Assembly: GCA_903877125.1 (NCBI GenBank)
Contig: CAIRCM010000037.1
Location: forward strand, 1 to 51,259
Source of the DNA: an uncultured Acetobacteraceae bacterium
Lineage (GTDB): Bacteria > Pseudomonadota > Alphaproteobacteria > Acetobacterales > Acetobacteraceae
Reading direction: 5' to 3'
DNA: 51,259 nt
Of the stretch, positions 42,839 through 51,259 are shown piece by piece. Below the pieces are notes generated by a model. It was not told the origin of the DNA and made no database searches. It was given only the letters and a program-made list of their open reading frames with translations. Positions within the stretch are counted from its first letter, which is position 1. The number at the start of each line of letters is the position of its first letter. Both the position numbers and the translations under genes were made by a program.

Positions 42839-44878
42839 TCATGGCTTGCCCCGGTCCCAGTTGGCTTCGACCATATCGCGTGCCGCATTCGGCACCGGCG
42901 CCACCGCTTCCACATGTTGTAACAACGCCGCATGCATCAGCCGCAGTGCCGCCGGCAGTTTGGCCGGATCGCCCAGCATCGCCGCCCCACGATACCATTG
43001 GCATACCCGATCGTCGGGATGTATCGCCTCGATCTGTCCGCAGGCCTCGGACAACTGAGCATAATCCCCGTGCTGCACGAGATAGGCCAGATACGGCACC
43101 GCGACATCGGTCCGATCCGGCGCATCCCGGAGCACCCGCAGCAATGCCCCCTCCCACCGCGGCAACTCGCGTTCCCTCAGCGGAGCCAGCGCCGTGTGCT
43201 CATGATTGGCGATCAGTTCGGTCCGCATCGCCAAAGTCAAAGCTTCCAGACGCATGCTGGCACGACCCGATGCTGTCCAGGTATCGGCTTCCGCCAGCAT
43301 ACGGGCAAACCATTGCGCCTGGGCCGGCGTCGGCGGATGGCCGTCACTCAGCTGTTGCGCGATGAAAGCCGTCTCGCTCAACGCCAGCCACCACAGATGC
43401 ACACCACCGCGCGCATGATCCGGCGCGAAACCACCATAGACCGGGATCTCCGCCGGATCCTGCCGGTTCAGCGCCGCCAGCCGATCCGCCCCCGCTCGGG
43501 CATCCCCGTACGACAGCGCGCATCCCCAACCAAGCAGCACGCTCAGCGCCAGGCCTGAACCGAATACCCATCGCTCCATCGGGACAGGCCTCGAAGACCG
43601 GATCACACCAAGCGGGGCGGTGGTCGCGGCGATCGCCAGCGCGAGGAAAGGGTAGCAAAGCATGAACGGATACCAGAAGCAGAGCGACCCCATGACCAGA
43701 AACCAGCCCACCGCGCCCACGACCAGCATGCCCCGTCGAGCACCGGCAACGACGGAGGTGAAGAATACGAGATAGAGTATGACACCGATCAGCCCGCCGC
43801 TCAGAACAGCCTCGACGATGTCATTATGGGGATGGAACGCGCCGGCGCCGACGGCCTCCCAGTTCGGGTCCCACTTCCCATCGGTAAAGCCGTGCACACC
43901 CGCCAGATAAGTGTGCTGATACAGCAGGTCGTTGTAACTGCCCCAGCCGAAACCGGTCAGAGTCGCCATGGGATGATCGTAGAATCCCAACAGTCCCGCC
44001 AGAATCAGTTGACCGCGTGAACGCACCGAGTAGAGCGGATCATATTCGCCATAGGCCGTCACAGCGCCGATCACCGCCATGGTCGATATCGCCGCAACGA
44101 TCGGCAGCCACGCAAGCCACCGGCGCGCCCCGGCAAGGTCGCGACCCCGCGCGAACCAACGGGTCGGAAAAAACGTCACCGGCCCAATCAGCGCCAGCAG
44201 CACAATCGCGGTCTTGTTCTGGGAAAGCGCGACCGGCGCCATCCCGCACAGCAAACCGATCGCGAGGATGCGCCAATCCGCGCGGCGGCTGGCACCGATC
44301 ACCACCAGCGCCACGGGTGGGCCCAGAAGCCCGGCATAGCCGGTGTACTTTTCCGGTCGCCAGGCCGACTCCAAGGTCAGTTGCAGATGCATGCCGCCAA
44401 CCGTGCCGGCCGCGAGCACGGTCGCGACGACCAGCACGATGCGACTCGCGCGATAAGGCCAAAGCGCCATCGCCAGCAGCATCAGCGAAGCCAGTGCCAG
44501 GAAGGTTAAAACGCCTTCTCCGGTTTCCGGGGTGCCGAACCAGGTCCGTCCCGGAAAGCCGTGAAAGGGCGAGACAAATGCGTTCCAGGCAAGGAATAAC
44601 AGCAGAATCTGGACATGCCGACGCGCCAGCAGAATACCGATCGAGTGACCGGTCAGATCCAAGGCCAGGACGCACAACCCGGCGGCGGCGCCGATCGCCA
44701 GAAGTCCCGCCGCTACCGGTTCGGTTTGGAACCAGACACCGACGGCGCCCAGCGGCGTGCTCAGCACGAACAGAAACAGCGACGACGCGAGCACCGCTGT
44801 TCCAACGACCCGAGCACACATTGCTGGGATACGGCTGGTTTCGGCGGTGGGGGACGGCATCTCGGTGTTGGTTGGCAT
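42839..44878 (-). CDS. O-antigen ligase/polymerase-like membrane protein
   Basis: A 679-residue integral membrane protein with about 11-12 hydrophobic segments between residues 20 and 460 and a soluble helical C-terminal region. The Wzy_C-type motif FHPHNDIVEAVLSGG (HxHN) lies after a large periplasmic loop (GSYNDLLYQHTYLAG). Such proteins polymerise or ligate O-antigen, or glycosylate proteins (PglL-like). A lipoprotein hydrolase is next in the operon. The start is taken at ATG 44878; ATG 44860 is an alternative. No glycosyltransferase cluster adjoins. Confidence 0.8.
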   Translation of the reverse strand: MPTNTEMPSPTAETSRIPAMCARVVGTAVLASSLFLFVLSTPLGAVGVWFQTEPVAAGLLAIGAAAGLCVLALDLTGHSIGILLARRHVQILLLFLAWNAFVSPFHGFPGRTWFGTPETGEGVLTFLALASLMLLAMALWPYRASRIVLVVATVLAAGTVGGMHLQLTLESAWRPEKYTGYAGLLGPPVALVVIGASRRADWRILAIGLLCGMAPVALSQNKTAIVLLALIGPVTFFPTRWFARGRDLAGARRWLAWLPIVAAISTMAVIGAVTAYGEYDPLYSVRSRGQLILAGLLGFYDHPMATLTGFGWGSYNDLLYQHTYLAGVHGFTDGKWDPNWEAVGAGAFHPHNDIVEAVLSGGLIGVILYLVFFTSVVAGARRGMLVVGAVGWFLVMGSLCFWYPFMLCYPFLALAIAATTAPLGVIRSSRPVPMERWVFGSGLALSVLLGWGCALSYGDARAGADRLAALNRQDPAEIPVYGGFAPDHARGGVHLWWLALSETAFIAQQLSDGHPPTPAQAQWFARMLAEADTWTASGRASMRLEALTLAMRTELIANHEHTALAPLRERELPRWEGALLRVLRDAPDRTDVAVPYLAYLVQHGDYAQLSEACGQIEAIHPDDRVCQWYRGAAMLGDPAKLPAALRLMHAALLQHVEAVAPVPNAARDMVEANWDRGKP

Positions 44879-44946
44879 TCCCGGCGGCGTTCCTGTCTCC
44901 TCGTGTCCCGTTTAGCCGGGGACCGCCGCCGTCAACAGGGCCAAGG

Positions 44947-46368
44947 CTATTTGAAAATCGCCTGCGCCGCGACGTTCGCGGCATCGACGACCGGTGCCGG
45001 GAAGACGAAGAACAACAGGGTGAACAGGCCAGTCACCGCCGCGACAAAAGACAGCGAGGGCGCTCGGGCATCGAAAGCCGGGGACGGCGCGTCGAAATAC
45101 ATCACCTTGATGATGCGAATGTAATAGTACGCGCCCACCACGCTGCTCAGCACACCAACGATGGCGAGGGTCCACAGCCCGGCATTCACGACCGCGAGGA
45201 AGACATAGAGCTTGCCGAAGAAGCCGGCCAGCAGCGGGATGCCGGCCATGCTGAACATGAAGATCGACAGCAGGCCGGCCAGCAGCGGGTCGTGCGTCGA
45301 TAGGCCGGCGAGGTCGGAAATCTGCTCCACCGCACGGCCCTGACGGCGCATGGCGATGATGCAGGCGAAGGTGCCGGCGGCCACAAAGACGTAGATGGTC
45401 ATGTAGACCAGCACGCCGCGCACGCCATCGGCGTTGCCGATCGCCAGCCCGGCCAGCGCGTAGCCCATGTTGGCGATCGAGGAATACGCCATCAGGCGCT
45501 TGATGTTGCTCTGCCCGATCGCGGCGAAGGCGCCCAGCACCATCGAGGCGATGGAGACGATGACGATCAGGCTCTGCCATGCCGCGAGCAGATGGCCGAA
45601 GGGGCCGCACATGACCCGCATCAGCAGCGACATCGCCGCGACCTTGGGGGCGGTGGCGAAGAAGACGGTGACCGATGTCGGCGCGCCCTCATACACGTCG
45701 GGCGTCCACATATGGAACGGCACGGCGGAAACCTTGAAGGCCAACCCGACCAGGACGAACACCATACCGACGATCACCCCGGGCGAGGCGCTGAGCGGAT
45801 TCGTCAGCACCGACGCCAGCTTGGCGAAATCCATGGTGCCGGAAAAGCCGTAGACCAACGAAATGCCGTAGAGCAGCAGGCCAGACGCGAGGCCACCCAG
45901 CACGAAATATTTCAGGCCCGCTTCGGACGACCGAAGGTCGTCGCGGGCGAAGGCGGCGAGGACATAAAGCGACAGCGATTGTAGCTCCAGCCCCAGATAC
46001 AGGGTCATCAGGTTGGACGCGGAGACCATGACCATCATGCCGACGACGGCCAACAGCATGACCACGGGGAACTCGAACCGCTCGATCCCCTGTTTATGGT
46101 TGAAGTCGATCGACAGGATCGCCGCGAGCGACGCCCCGGCGAGGATCAGCAGTTTGCTGTAGGAACTGAACCCGTCGGCAATGAACTGGCCGTTGAAGCC
46201 GGTTCCCTGGCCGCCGTTTAGCACCAACATGAAGGCGACGACGAACCCGCCAATGGTCAGCATGGTGCAGGTCGTCACCGCGTCCCGCTTCAGCAGAACC
46301 CCGATGATCAGGATCGCCAGACCGATGACGGCCAACACGATCTCAGGCAGCGCGAGCGTCCAGTTCAT
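44947..46368 (-). CDS. nuoN: NADH-quinone oxidoreductase subunit N
   Basis: A 473-residue antiporter-like proton-pumping subunit of complex I, with 13-14 hydrophobic helices. The conserved Lys/Glu helices are seen in LYLGLELQSLSLYVLAAF and FKVSAVPFHMWTPDVYEGAP. The ATG at 46368 (MNWTLALPEIVLAVIG) overlaps the nuoM stop by one base (TGATG). It is the last of the six nuo genes in the window and normally the final gene of the operon. Confidence 0.95.
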   Translation of the reverse strand: MNWTLALPEIVLAVIGLAILIIGVLLKRDAVTTCTMLTIGGFVVAFMLVLNGGQGTGFNGQFIADGFSSYSKLLILAGASLAAILSIDFNHKQGIERFEFPVVMLLAVVGMMVMVSASNLMTLYLGLELQSLSLYVLAAFARDDLRSSEAGLKYFVLGGLASGLLLYGISLVYGFSGTMDFAKLASVLTNPLSASPGVIVGMVFVLVGLAFKVSAVPFHMWTPDVYEGAPTSVTVFFATAPKVAAMSLLMRVMCGPFGHLLAAWQSLIVIVSIASMVLGAFAAIGQSNIKRLMAYSSIANMGYALAGLAIGNADGVRGVLVYMTIYVFVAAGTFACIIAMRRQGRAVEQISDLAGLSTHDPLLAGLLSIFMFSMAGIPLLAGFFGKLYVFLAVVNAGLWTLAIVGVLSSVVGAYYYIRIIKVMYFDAPSPAFDARAPSLSFVAAVTGLFTLLFFVFPAPVVDAANVAAQAIFK

Positions 46369-47900
46369 CAGTGCATCACCCCGGCGAGCTTCGTGGTTTC
46401 CAACAGCGCGGCGGTGTGTTGTTTCACCATCGCGGCGACGGACGCATCCCAGAAGCCGGTAAAGCTGGACGGGTAGATCCCCATCCACATGGTCAAGACG
46501 ATCAGCGGCACGAACACCGCCCACTCCCGCGGGCTGAGGTCCATGATGTGCATCAGATCCTCACGGGTGAGACGACCGAAGATCACCCGGCGGTAGAGGT
46601 AGAGCGTGTAGGCCGCACCCAGGATCATGCCGGCGCCGCCAAGGATGGCGAGCCAAAAATTGACCTGCAACGCGCCGAGGATCACCAGGAACTCACCGAC
46701 GAAACCGGCGGTGCCGGGCAGTCCGACGGAGGCCATGGCGAACAGCATAAAGGCGAAGGCATAGCCGGGCATGCGGTCGGCGAGACCGCCATAGCGGGCG
46801 ATTTCCCGGCTGTGGATACGATCGTAGACGACGCCGACGATAAGGAAGAGCGCGGCGGACACGACGCCGTGCGACAGCATCATGAACAGGCCGCCCTGGA
46901 TGCCCTGTTCATTGAAGGTGAACAGGCCGATCGTCACCACGCCCATATGCGCGACGGAGGAATAGGCGATGAGCTTCTTCATGTCTTCCTGCGCCAGCGC
47001 GACGAGGGAGGTGTAGATCACCGCGACGACCGACAGGGTGTAGATGAACGGCGCGAACTGGGCAGAGGCCAGCGGCAGCATCGGGATCGAGAAGCGGATG
47101 AACCCGTAGGCCCCCATTTTCAGCAGCACCCCGGCCAGGATGACGGAACCGGCGGTCGGTGCTTCCACGTGCGCATCGGGTAGCCAGGTGTGCACCGGCC
47201 ACATCGGCACCTTCACCGCGAAGGAGGCAAAGAAGGCCAGGAACAGCCAGGTTTGCATGCCCGCCGAGAAGGACGTGTGCATCAACGTCGGGATGTCGGT
47301 CGTGCCGGCCTGGACCCACATCGCCAGCAGCGCCAGCAGCATCAGCACCGAACCGGTCAGGGTGAACAGGAAGAATTTGACCGCGGCGTAAACGCGGCGC
47401 GGCCCGCCCCAAACGCCGATGATCAGGTACATCGGGATCAGCACGGCCTCGAAGAACATGTAGAACACGATGAAATCCATCGCGCAGAACATGCCGACCA
47501 TCATGGTTTCCAGGATCAGGAACGCGACCATGTATTCGCGGACCTTGGTCTGGATACTCTCCCAGCTCGCGAGGATGCAGATCGGGGTCAGGACGGTGGA
47601 GAGCAGCACGAACAGCACGGAGATGCCATCGACGCCCATTTTGTAGCCGACCTTGTATTCCGGCAGCCACGGCACGTTTTCGACGAACTGGAATCCGGCA
47701 CTGGTGCGATCGAATTTGACCCAGATGACCAGCGACACGATCAGCACGATCAGGGTGGTCCATAGCGCGGTCCAACGGGCGTTGGATGCGACGGTTTTCT
47801 CGTCCCCGCGGATCGACAGAATGATCGCCGCGCCGACCATCGGCAGCCAGGTGATCAACGAGAGGAGCGGAAAGCCCATGATATTGCCTGCTGCGTTCAT
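46368..47900 (-). CDS. nuoM: NADH-quinone oxidoreductase subunit M
   Basis: A 510-residue antiporter-like subunit of complex I with 14 hydrophobic helices. Key regions: DFIVFYMFFEAVLIPMYLII (helix with conserved Glu), FFASFAVKVPMWPVHTWLPD and AHVEAPTAGSVILAGVLLK. The ATG at 47900 (MNAAGNIMGF) lies five bases after the nuoL stop; ATG 47879 would remove seven residues. It is followed by nuoN with a one-base overlap. Confidence 0.95.
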   Translation of the reverse strand: MNAAGNIMGFPLLSLITWLPMVGAAIILSIRGDEKTVASNARWTALWTTLIVLIVSLVIWVKFDRTSAGFQFVENVPWLPEYKVGYKMGVDGISVLFVLLSTVLTPICILASWESIQTKVREYMVAFLILETMMVGMFCAMDFIVFYMFFEAVLIPMYLIIGVWGGPRRVYAAVKFFLFTLTGSVLMLLALLAMWVQAGTTDIPTLMHTSFSAGMQTWLFLAFFASFAVKVPMWPVHTWLPDAHVEAPTAGSVILAGVLLKMGAYGFIRFSIPMLPLASAQFAPFIYTLSVVAVIYTSLVALAQEDMKKLIAYSSVAHMGVVTIGLFTFNEQGIQGGLFMMLSHGVVSAALFLIVGVVYDRIHSREIARYGGLADRMPGYAFAFMLFAMASVGLPGTAGFVGEFLVILGALQVNFWLAILGGAGMILGAAYTLYLYRRVIFGRLTREDLMHIMDLSPREWAVFVPLIVLTMWMGIYPSSFTGFWDASVAAMVKQHTAALLETTKLAGVMH

Positions 47901-47905
47901 CTCGG

Positions 47906-49837
47906 TCACCGGTAGATCACGTAATAGCCGATCAGGGCGACGACGCCGATCAGCATGGCGAAGGCATAGACCGCCACCGAACCCGACTGGATTTTGACCA
48001 CCTGCCGGGAGGACCCGCTGGTCAGCCACGCCAGCCCGTTGGGCACCCCGTCGATGATCGTCGCGTCGCCGGTACGCCACAGTACCTTGGACAGGCAGAT
48101 CAGCGGGCGGACGAAAATCGCGGCATACAGCTCGTCGAAATACCACTTGTTCAACAGGAAGCGGTACAGCCCACCGAAGCGTTCCGCGAGCCGGATCGGC
48201 GTCAGCGGGCTGAGCATATACATGTAGTATGCGAGCGCGATCCCGAGCAGACCGACGACCAGCGGTGCGGCTTCGACCCAGCCCGGGACGTGTTCGAGGT
48301 TTTCGACGATCTCGTTATGCGGGCCGTTGAAGATGGCGCCGTTCCAAAAGGTTTTCCACCCCTCGCCGATGAACCAGCCGTGCAGTGCCCAGCCGGCGAA
48401 GACCGCACCGATCGACAAAACGAACAACGGCACCAGCATCACGTAAGGGCTCTCATGCACGTGCTCCAGCACGTGATGGTCGGCGCGCGAGCGGCCGTGG
48501 AAGCACATGAACAGCAGGCGCCAGGAGTAGAAGGCGGTCAGGAAAGCCGCGGCGACAGTGCAGACGAAGGCATAGTTGCCGACCCCGCTATGCGCCAGCC
48601 AGGCAGCCGAGATGATCGCATCCTTGGAATACGAACCGGCCAGCGGCGGGATGCCGGCCAGCGCCAGATTGCCGATCCACATCACAAAGCAGGTGGCTGG
48701 GATCAGCTTCGCCAGACCACCCATTTTGCGCAGGTCCTGCTCATCCGACATCGCGTGGATCACCGAACCGGCGCCCAAGAAGAGCAGTGCCTTGAAGAAG
48801 GCGTGGGTGATCAGGTGGAAAACGCTGGCCTGATACGCGCCGACGCCGGCAGCGACGAACATGTAGCCGAGCTGGGAACAGGTGGAGTAGGCGATCACCC
48901 GTTTGATGTCGTTCTGGGTGCAGCCGACGGTCGCGGCGAACAGCGCGGTGGAGGCGCCAACGATGGTCACGAAACTCAACGCGTATGGCGCGAATTCCAT
49001 CAGCGGCGACATGCGCGCCATCAGGAAGACACCAGCGGTCACCATCGTCGCGGCGTGGATCAGCGCGGAGACGGGGGTCGGGCCTTCCATCGCGTCGGGC
49101 AACCACACATGCAGGCCCAGCTGCGCCGATTTACCCATCGCGCCTATGAACAGCAGGAACCCGATGGTTTCGTTGGCCGAGAAGGTCCAGCCGCAAAGAT
49201 GATAGGTATCGGCCGCGTGGGCCGCGACGGCGGGGAAGATGCCGGCGAATTCAATCGAGCCATATTTGAAGAAGATCAGCGCCAACCCGACCGCGAACGG
49301 CAAATCCGCCACCCGGTTCACGATAAACGCCTTCATCGCCGCCGCGCACGCACTCGGGCGATCGTACCAATAACCGATCAGCAGATAGGAGCAGAGGCCC
49401 ACGCCTTCCCAGCCAAAGAACAGCTGGGCCAGATTGTCGGCGGTCACCAGCATCAGCATCGCGAAGGTGAAAAGCGACAGATAGGCGAAGAAGCGATAGC
49501 GCGGGTAGGAGTCGTGCCCCATGTAGCCGATGGAATAGACGTGGATCAGCATGGCGACGAAGGACACCATACCAACCATGGCGGCGGAGAGGGTGTCGTA
49601 GCGCAGCGACCATTCGACGTGGAACTTGCCGGCCTCCATCCAGGTGCCGAGGTCGATGACGCCGGGATGGGCATCGCCGACGGTCAGTTGCAGAAACGCC
49701 AGCGGTCCGCAGATCGCGGCGACGACCATGCCGCCGACCGATGCCGTCATGGCGGCCTTGTCCCCGATCGACCGGCCCAGCAGGCCGGCGACCATGGCAC
49801 CCAGAAGCGGGGCGAAAACGGCGAGCGCGTAAATCAT
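47906..49837 (-). CDS. nuoL: NADH-quinone oxidoreductase subunit L
   Basis: A 643-residue distal antiporter-like subunit of complex I, longest of the three, whose C-terminal lateral helix spans the membrane arm. Features: LFFGWEGVGLCSYLLIGYWY, KSAQLGLHVWLPDAMEGPTP, VSALIHAATMVTAGVFL and YSTCSQLGYMFVA. It begins one base after the nuoK stop. The full length is normal and no break is seen. Confidence 0.96.
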   Translation of the reverse strand: MIYALAVFAPLLGAMVAGLLGRSIGDKAAMTASVGGMVVAAICGPLAFLQLTVGDAHPGVIDLGTWMEAGKFHVEWSLRYDTLSAAMVGMVSFVAMLIHVYSIGYMGHDSYPRYRFFAYLSLFTFAMLMLVTADNLAQLFFGWEGVGLCSYLLIGYWYDRPSACAAAMKAFIVNRVADLPFAVGLALIFFKYGSIEFAGIFPAVAAHAADTYHLCGWTFSANETIGFLLFIGAMGKSAQLGLHVWLPDAMEGPTPVSALIHAATMVTAGVFLMARMSPLMEFAPYALSFVTIVGASTALFAATVGCTQNDIKRVIAYSTCSQLGYMFVAAGVGAYQASVFHLITHAFFKALLFLGAGSVIHAMSDEQDLRKMGGLAKLIPATCFVMWIGNLALAGIPPLAGSYSKDAIISAAWLAHSGVGNYAFVCTVAAAFLTAFYSWRLLFMCFHGRSRADHHVLEHVHESPYVMLVPLFVLSIGAVFAGWALHGWFIGEGWKTFWNGAIFNGPHNEIVENLEHVPGWVEAAPLVVGLLGIALAYYMYMLSPLTPIRLAERFGGLYRFLLNKWYFDELYAAIFVRPLICLSKVLWRTGDATIIDGVPNGLAWLTSGSSRQVVKIQSGSVAVYAFAMLIGVVALIGYYVIYR

Positions 49838-49838
49838 G

Positions 49839-50150
49839 TCAGCCCTTCATCAGGTTGACGTCTTCAACCTGGATCGATCCGCGATTACGGAAATAGACCA
49901 CGACAATGGCGAGCCCGATGGCTGCCTCGGCCGCCGCGACCGTCAGCACCAGCATCGCCATGACCTGCCCGGACAGATCGCCCAACGCGGCTGAAAACGC
50001 GACGAGGTTCAGGTTAACGGCGAGCAGGATCAGTTCGATCGCCATCAGGATGACGATGACGTTCTTCCGGTTCAGGAAGATGCCGAAGATGCCGAGCACC
50101 AGGAGGATGGCGGATACGACGAGATAGTGGCCAAGACCGACGGTCATCAT
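49839..50150 (-). CDS. nuoK: NADH-quinone oxidoreductase subunit K
   Basis: A 103-residue membrane subunit with three helices. The conserved Glu residues are in [17 protein letters not shown] and [20 protein letters not shown]. It starts with two ATG codons (50150, 50147). An unusual feature is the 102-base gap before it that holds a long palindrome; in most genomes nuoJ and nuoK nearly touch. Confidence 0.95.
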   Translation of the reverse strand: MMTVGLGHYLVVSAILLVLGIFGIFLNRKNVIVILMAIELILLAVNLNLVAFSAALGDLSGQVMAMLVLTVAAAEAAIGLAIVVVYFRNRGSIQVEDVNLMKG

Positions 50151-50165
50151 GCGGACAATCTCCTA

Positions 50166-50247
50166 CCGTCATGGCTCGGCTTGTCCGGGCCAACTATAGC
50201 GGCACCGGTGCCGCTTCGGGTGGTCCGGACAAGCCGGGCCATGACGG
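50166..50247. repeat. Long palindrome (REP-like) inside the nuo operon
   Basis: Arms of 27 bases (50166-50192 and 50221-50247) pair at 25 positions. The outer ends are CCGTCATGGC and GCCATGACGG. The centre carries GGCACCGGTGCC, a perfect 12-base palindrome, near the loop. The element lies between the stop of nuoJ and the start of nuoK. Its ends match those of the tandem repeats at 11556-11977, so both are likely one dispersed family. Confidence 0.85.
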
Positions 50248-50252
50248 GGGGG

Positions 50253-50936
50253 TTAGTGACCATGCCCGTGCTCCTCATGCCCATGCGCATCGGCCGTTTC
50301 CTCGACGATTTTCGGCCGATAGACTTCCGAACCGGTGCCGGTGCCGAGCGACATCGTCACCATCTCCAGCGTGTCGGCGACCTTGCGTTCGGTCTGCTGG
50401 CGGATGTTCTGATGGCGGGATGTCTTGCGGTCGCGCAGCGTCAGCACGATCGCGCCGATCATCGCGACCAGCAGCACCAGACCCGCGGCCTGAAACAGGA
50501 AGACGTATTTGGTGTAGAGCAGTTCGCCCAGGGCTTCGGTGTTCGACATTGTCGAGACGATGGGCGCAAAGCGCAGTTGCCCTGCCTGCGGCGCCAGTTT
50601 CCAGCCGCCGAGGACCGAAACCAGTTCCACGAACAGGACGACGCCGACCAGCGCACCCACGCCGAGGTAACGTTGAAATCCGCTGCGCAATTCGGCGAAA
50701 TTCACGTCCAGCATCATCACGACGAAGAGGAACAGCACCGCGACGGCGCCGACATAGACGATGACCAGGGTCATCGCGAGGAACTCCGCCCCGGCGATCA
50801 GGAACAACGCGGCGGCGTTGAAGAAAGCCAGAATCAGGAACAACACCGAGTGAACGGGGTTGCGCGCGCTCACCACGGTCGCGGCGGAAGCCACCAGCAC
50901 CGTGGCGAAGAGATAGAAGAGGATGTTGACGATCAT
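50253..50936 (-). CDS. nuoJ: NADH-quinone oxidoreductase subunit J
   Basis: A 227-residue membrane subunit with five helices. The family core is seen in [41 protein letters not shown] and [11 protein letters not shown]. The C-terminus ends in a His-rich tail ([12 protein letters not shown]) that is not part of the core family and could bind metal by chance. It overlaps the nuoI stop by four bases (ATGA) and is followed by a palindrome before nuoK. Confidence 0.95.
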   Translation of the reverse strand: MIVNILFYLFATVLVASAATVVSARNPVHSVLFLILAFFNAAALFLIAGAEFLAMTLVIVYVGAVAVLFLFVVMMLDVNFAELRSGFQRYLGVGALVGVVLFVELVSVLGGWKLAPQAGQLRFAPIVSTMSNTEALGELLYTKYVFLFQAAGLVLLVAMIGAIVLTLRDRKTSRHQNIRQQTERKVADTLEMVTMSLGTGTGSEVYRPKIVEETADAHGHEEHGHGH

Positions 50937-51259
50937 CGGTAGGGCGCGTCCAGCTCAAGGCGGCGGGCAAGTTCCGGTTCCCACCGATCCCCGTTCGCGA
51001 GCAGTTTGTCTTTATTATAGAACAGCTCTTCGCGGGTTTCGGTCGCGAACTCGAAGTTCGGACCTTCGACGATGGCATCGACCGGGCAGGCTTCCTCGCA
51101 CAGGCCGCAGTAGATGCACTTCGTCATGTCGATGTCGTAGCGCGTGGTCCGACGGGATCCATCGGCACGCGGTTCGGCCTCGATCGTGATGGCCTGCGCG
51201 GGGCAGATGGCCTCGCACAGTTTGCAGGCGATGCAGCGTTCCTCACCGTTGGGATAGCG
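50933..51259 (-). CDS. nuoI: NADH-quinone oxidoreductase subunit I (partial)
   Basis: The 3' part of the ferredoxin-like subunit that carries two [4Fe-4S] clusters (N6a, N6b). The 108 codons visible include both motifs: [18 protein letters not shown] and [20 protein letters not shown], giving two CxxCxxCxxxCP sites. The C-terminus [20 protein letters not shown] is typical. The start lies outside the window. Its stop overlaps the nuoJ ATG. Confidence 0.95.
   Translation of the reverse strand, partial: RYPNGEERCIACKLCEAICPAQAITIEAEPRADGSRRTTRYDIDMTKCIYCGLCEEACPVDAIVEGPNFEFATETREELFYNKDKLLANGDRWEPELARRLELDAPYR

Noticed and set aside
48290-49858. Long open frame opposite nuoL
   Set aside because: It is antisense to a well-supported complex I gene. 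High GC content gives many such shadow frames (also opposite gatB, gatA, nuoM and the chemoreceptor gene).

Overview
This is a GC-rich bacterial chromosome segment, most likely from an alphaproteobacterium and probably from the Acetobacteraceae/Rhodospirillales. The inference rests on codon use, the alphaproteobacterial nuoI-N order, LpxI-type lipid A synthesis, an MlrC-type peptidase beside a D-threonine-aldolase-like enzyme, CtrA-like sites (TTAA-N7-TTAAC), and dispersed CGTCATGGC...GCCATGACG palindromes. No rRNA, tRNA, CRISPR array, transposase, integrase or phage gene was recognised.

Layout. 149-3370 (minus): gatCAB, the glutamyl/aspartyl-tRNA amidotransferase operon, divergent from ruvX. 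4046-6865: a small copper-related group made of a Cys/His-rich secreted protein, a Tat-exported multicopper oxidase and a broken LTXXQ/Spy-like gene with two lesions. 6866-9300: an accessory patch holding a truncated small gene, a SUKH-type immunity gene, a small putative NucA/NucB-type nuclease toxin and a possibly frameshifted small gene. 9360-12305: an M16 peptidase, a DUF3592-like membrane protein, a GIY-YIG protein behind a perfect CtrA-type site, three tandem ~153-bp palindromic repeats and a NIPSNAP protein. 12437-14899: a chemoreceptor with PAS, HAMP, MCP and PilZ parts. 14939-18796: a possible catabolic unit of threonine synthase-like enzyme, MlrC peptidase and D-threonine-aldolase/D-serine-dehydratase-like enzyme. 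18864-20412: TspO, an ankyrin protein and a Rap1a/Tai protein.

20531-30266: a catabolic and uptake block. It has a deacetylase-like protein overlapping an FAD oxidoreductase, two paralogous amidohydrolases, and a complete LIV-type ABC transporter (SBP-livH-livM-livG-livF) between them. 30316-32999: glyoxalase, lpxI and citrate synthase. 33000-33356: a strong terminator, then an AT-rich gap with two perfect DnaA boxes. 33357-38486: an unknown protein, glycerophosphodiesterase, aldo/keto reductase, DEAD-box helicase, YaiI-type protein and Asp/Glu racemase. 38493-41840: a large autotransporter with about 15 passenger repeats, interrupted by a stop codon just before its last beta strand. 41977-44878: a lipoprotein hydrolase and an O-antigen-ligase-like polymerase. 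44947-51259: the distal complex I operon nuoI-J-K-L-M-N, with a long palindrome between nuoJ and nuoK; nuoI runs off the right edge.

Other gaps. 1-148 is the gap downstream of gatB, with only a weak GCCAG/CTGGC hairpin. 3925-4217 holds an FNR-like half-conserved site and the promoter region of the copper group. 6866-7280 holds a small hairpin and the truncated gene. 8766-9014 shows nothing I can name. 11509-11981 is the tandem repeat block.

The most unusual items are the compact toxin/immunity pair with its chimeric edge, the dispersed palindrome family (one copy inside the nuo operon), the lesions in the Spy-like and autotransporter genes, and the DnaA-box/CtrA-like gap at 33.1-33.3 kb. Nothing here is clearly a completely new system. 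All family assignments were made by eye from translated sequence.
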